This document shows, piece after piece, positions 33,421 through 33,882 of a stretch of DNA of 33,882 nt. Numbering within the stretch: position 1 is the first letter of the stretch; each line of letters opens with the position of its first letter. The stretch lies in contig CALDCO010000171.1 in NCBI GenBank assembly GCA_937937185.1, positions 1 through 33,882 on the forward strand, in the 5' to 3' direction. Made by a program: the position numbers and the translations under genes. The DNA is from an uncultured Flavobacteriaceae bacterium. Its GTDB lineage: Bacteria; Bacteroidota; Bacteroidia; Flavobacteriales; Flavobacteriaceae. The notes under the pieces are model-generated. The model had not been told where the DNA came from and did no database searches. It saw only the letters and a list, made by a program, of their open reading frames with translations.

Positions 33421-33607
33421 TTAATGTGAGTTCGACCTAAGGATTTAGAATGAAAAAGCCGTCAAATTGAGTGATTTTCCAAAGTGAAACGAAGAAAAAT
33501 GGTATCGAAATTAGGCTTTTGATTGAAAATTTATTGGTCTTCGATACAATTTTCTATCGAAAATCATTCTGACTGACGTAAATTTTCTTGTGTCGAAATC
33601 ACGTTAA
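33421..33607. mobile_element. MITE-like element, copy 2 (187 bp, inverted)
   Basis: The same element as 16096-16256 in reverse orientation, with ends TTAATGTGAGTTCGA and TCGAAATCACGTTAA. It holds 26 more bases than copy 1, inserted after TTCGATAC (about 33546-33575). It lies between the histidine kinase and the E2 gene, again a convergent pair. The rest of the 351-base gap 33330-33680 contains only the E2 terminator. Confidence 0.75.
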
Positions 33608-33610
33608 ATA

Positions 33611-33634
33611 ATAAAAAAAGCCCAAAAAGGGCTT
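33611..33634 (-). terminator. Rho-independent terminator of the E2 gene
   Basis: AAGCCC (33618-33623), loop AAAAA and GGGCTT (33629-33634) form a 6-bp GC-containing stem. Reading leftward it is followed by a run of seven T, so it ends the transcript of the E2 gene, 47 bases after its stop. Confidence 0.85.
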
Positions 33635-33680
33635 CTCTTTATTAAATAGCACTTAATGAGCTCATCTTGACTTCAACGCA

Positions 33681-33882
33681 TTATAGCTCTAAAGCACGCT
33701 TAACATCATTATCCATTAATAATTCTATTGGATTTTCTAGCGCTTCTTTTACTGCAACTAAAAACCCTACACTTTCTTTTCCATCTATTATTCTATGGTC
33801 GTAAGATAAGGCAACATACATAATTGGCCTAATTACAACTTGCCCATCTACTGCCATTGGACGTTCTACAATATTATGCATT
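33681..33882 (-). CDS. sucB: 2-oxoglutarate dehydrogenase E2 (dihydrolipoyl succinyltransferase), C-terminal part
   Basis: Only the last 66 or so residues are in the window; the gene runs off the right edge (family length about 400-430). The catalytic-domain end is clear: [24 protein letters not shown] contains the active-site motif HxxxDG (HRIIDG), and the tail [11 protein letters not shown] is typical. The E2 core transfers succinyl from lipoamide to CoA in the TCA cycle. The [12 protein letters not shown] wording favours the oxoglutarate over the pyruvate complex. The first Met visible here is internal, not the start. Confidence 0.88.
   Translation of the reverse strand, partial: MHNIVERPMAVDGQVVIRPIMYVALSYDHRIIDGKESVGFLVAVKEALENPIELLMDNDVKRALEL

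Overview
The window looks like chromosomal DNA of a marine-type member of the Flavobacteriaceae (Bacteroidota). Supporting signs are the AT-rich composition, promoters of the TAnnTTTG type, paired DUF3857/transglutaminase-like secreted proteins, a C-terminal type IX secretion sorting domain, a periplasmic-TPR hybrid histidine kinase, and a flavobacterial gene order rsfS-ftsH-LUD-cdsA-psd-ACBP. I see no tRNA, rRNA, CRISPR array, integrase or complete insertion sequence.

Left part (1-10002): an operon for Na+-coupled uptake (AGCS amino-acid symporter, then the DUF4212 small subunit and large subunit of an acetate-type SSS symporter) reads rightward. It is followed by acetyl-CoA synthetase (acs) 4.7 kb later, so uptake and activation of acetate probably belong together. 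Between them lie the frameshifted 3' tail of a second SSS symporter gene (3445-3588) and a leftward pair of secreted DUF3857 proteins. One of the pair keeps a transglutaminase Cys-His-Asp triad; the other has lost the Cys and His.

Middle (10101-14470, leftward): the lower kynurenine pathway of tryptophan breakdown, in transcription order small lipoprotein, 2-aminomuconate-semialdehyde dehydrogenase, an SDR protein with a non-canonical active site, 3-hydroxyanthranilate 3,4-dioxygenase, and aminocarboxymuconate-semialdehyde decarboxylase. The enzymes before 3-hydroxyanthranilate and the usual RidA-type 2-aminomuconate deaminase are not in the window. Upstream is a 454-base stretch with REP-like palindromes and a 28-bp direct repeat, then an exported formylglycine-generating-enzyme homologue with both active-site cysteines.

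Right-middle (16379-24118): a leftward housekeeping block runs rsfS, ftsH, LUD protein, cdsA, psd, acyl-CoA-binding protein, covering ribosome silencing, membrane proteolysis and phosphatidylethanolamine synthesis. It is divergent from birA. Next are pyrE with an SRPBCC protein (leftward) and a Nudix hydrolase (rightward).

Right part (24536-33882): a 959-residue exported protein built of five about 115-residue and two about 130-residue repeats with a sorting tail; an exported M14 carboxypeptidase converging on it with a strong shared terminator; a SulP anion transporter; a TPR hybrid histidine kinase; and the C-terminal end of a 2-oxoglutarate dehydrogenase E2 subunit, cut by the window edge.

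Two inverted copies of a MITE-like element (161 and 187 bp, about 15-bp terminal inverted repeats) lie 17 kb apart, each between convergent genes. The most unusual points are this element, the SDR protein in the kynurenine cluster, altered active-site motifs in Acs, the catalytically dead transglutaminase-like partner, and the symporter-gene remnant. I did not find a clearly new multi-gene defence or mobile system.
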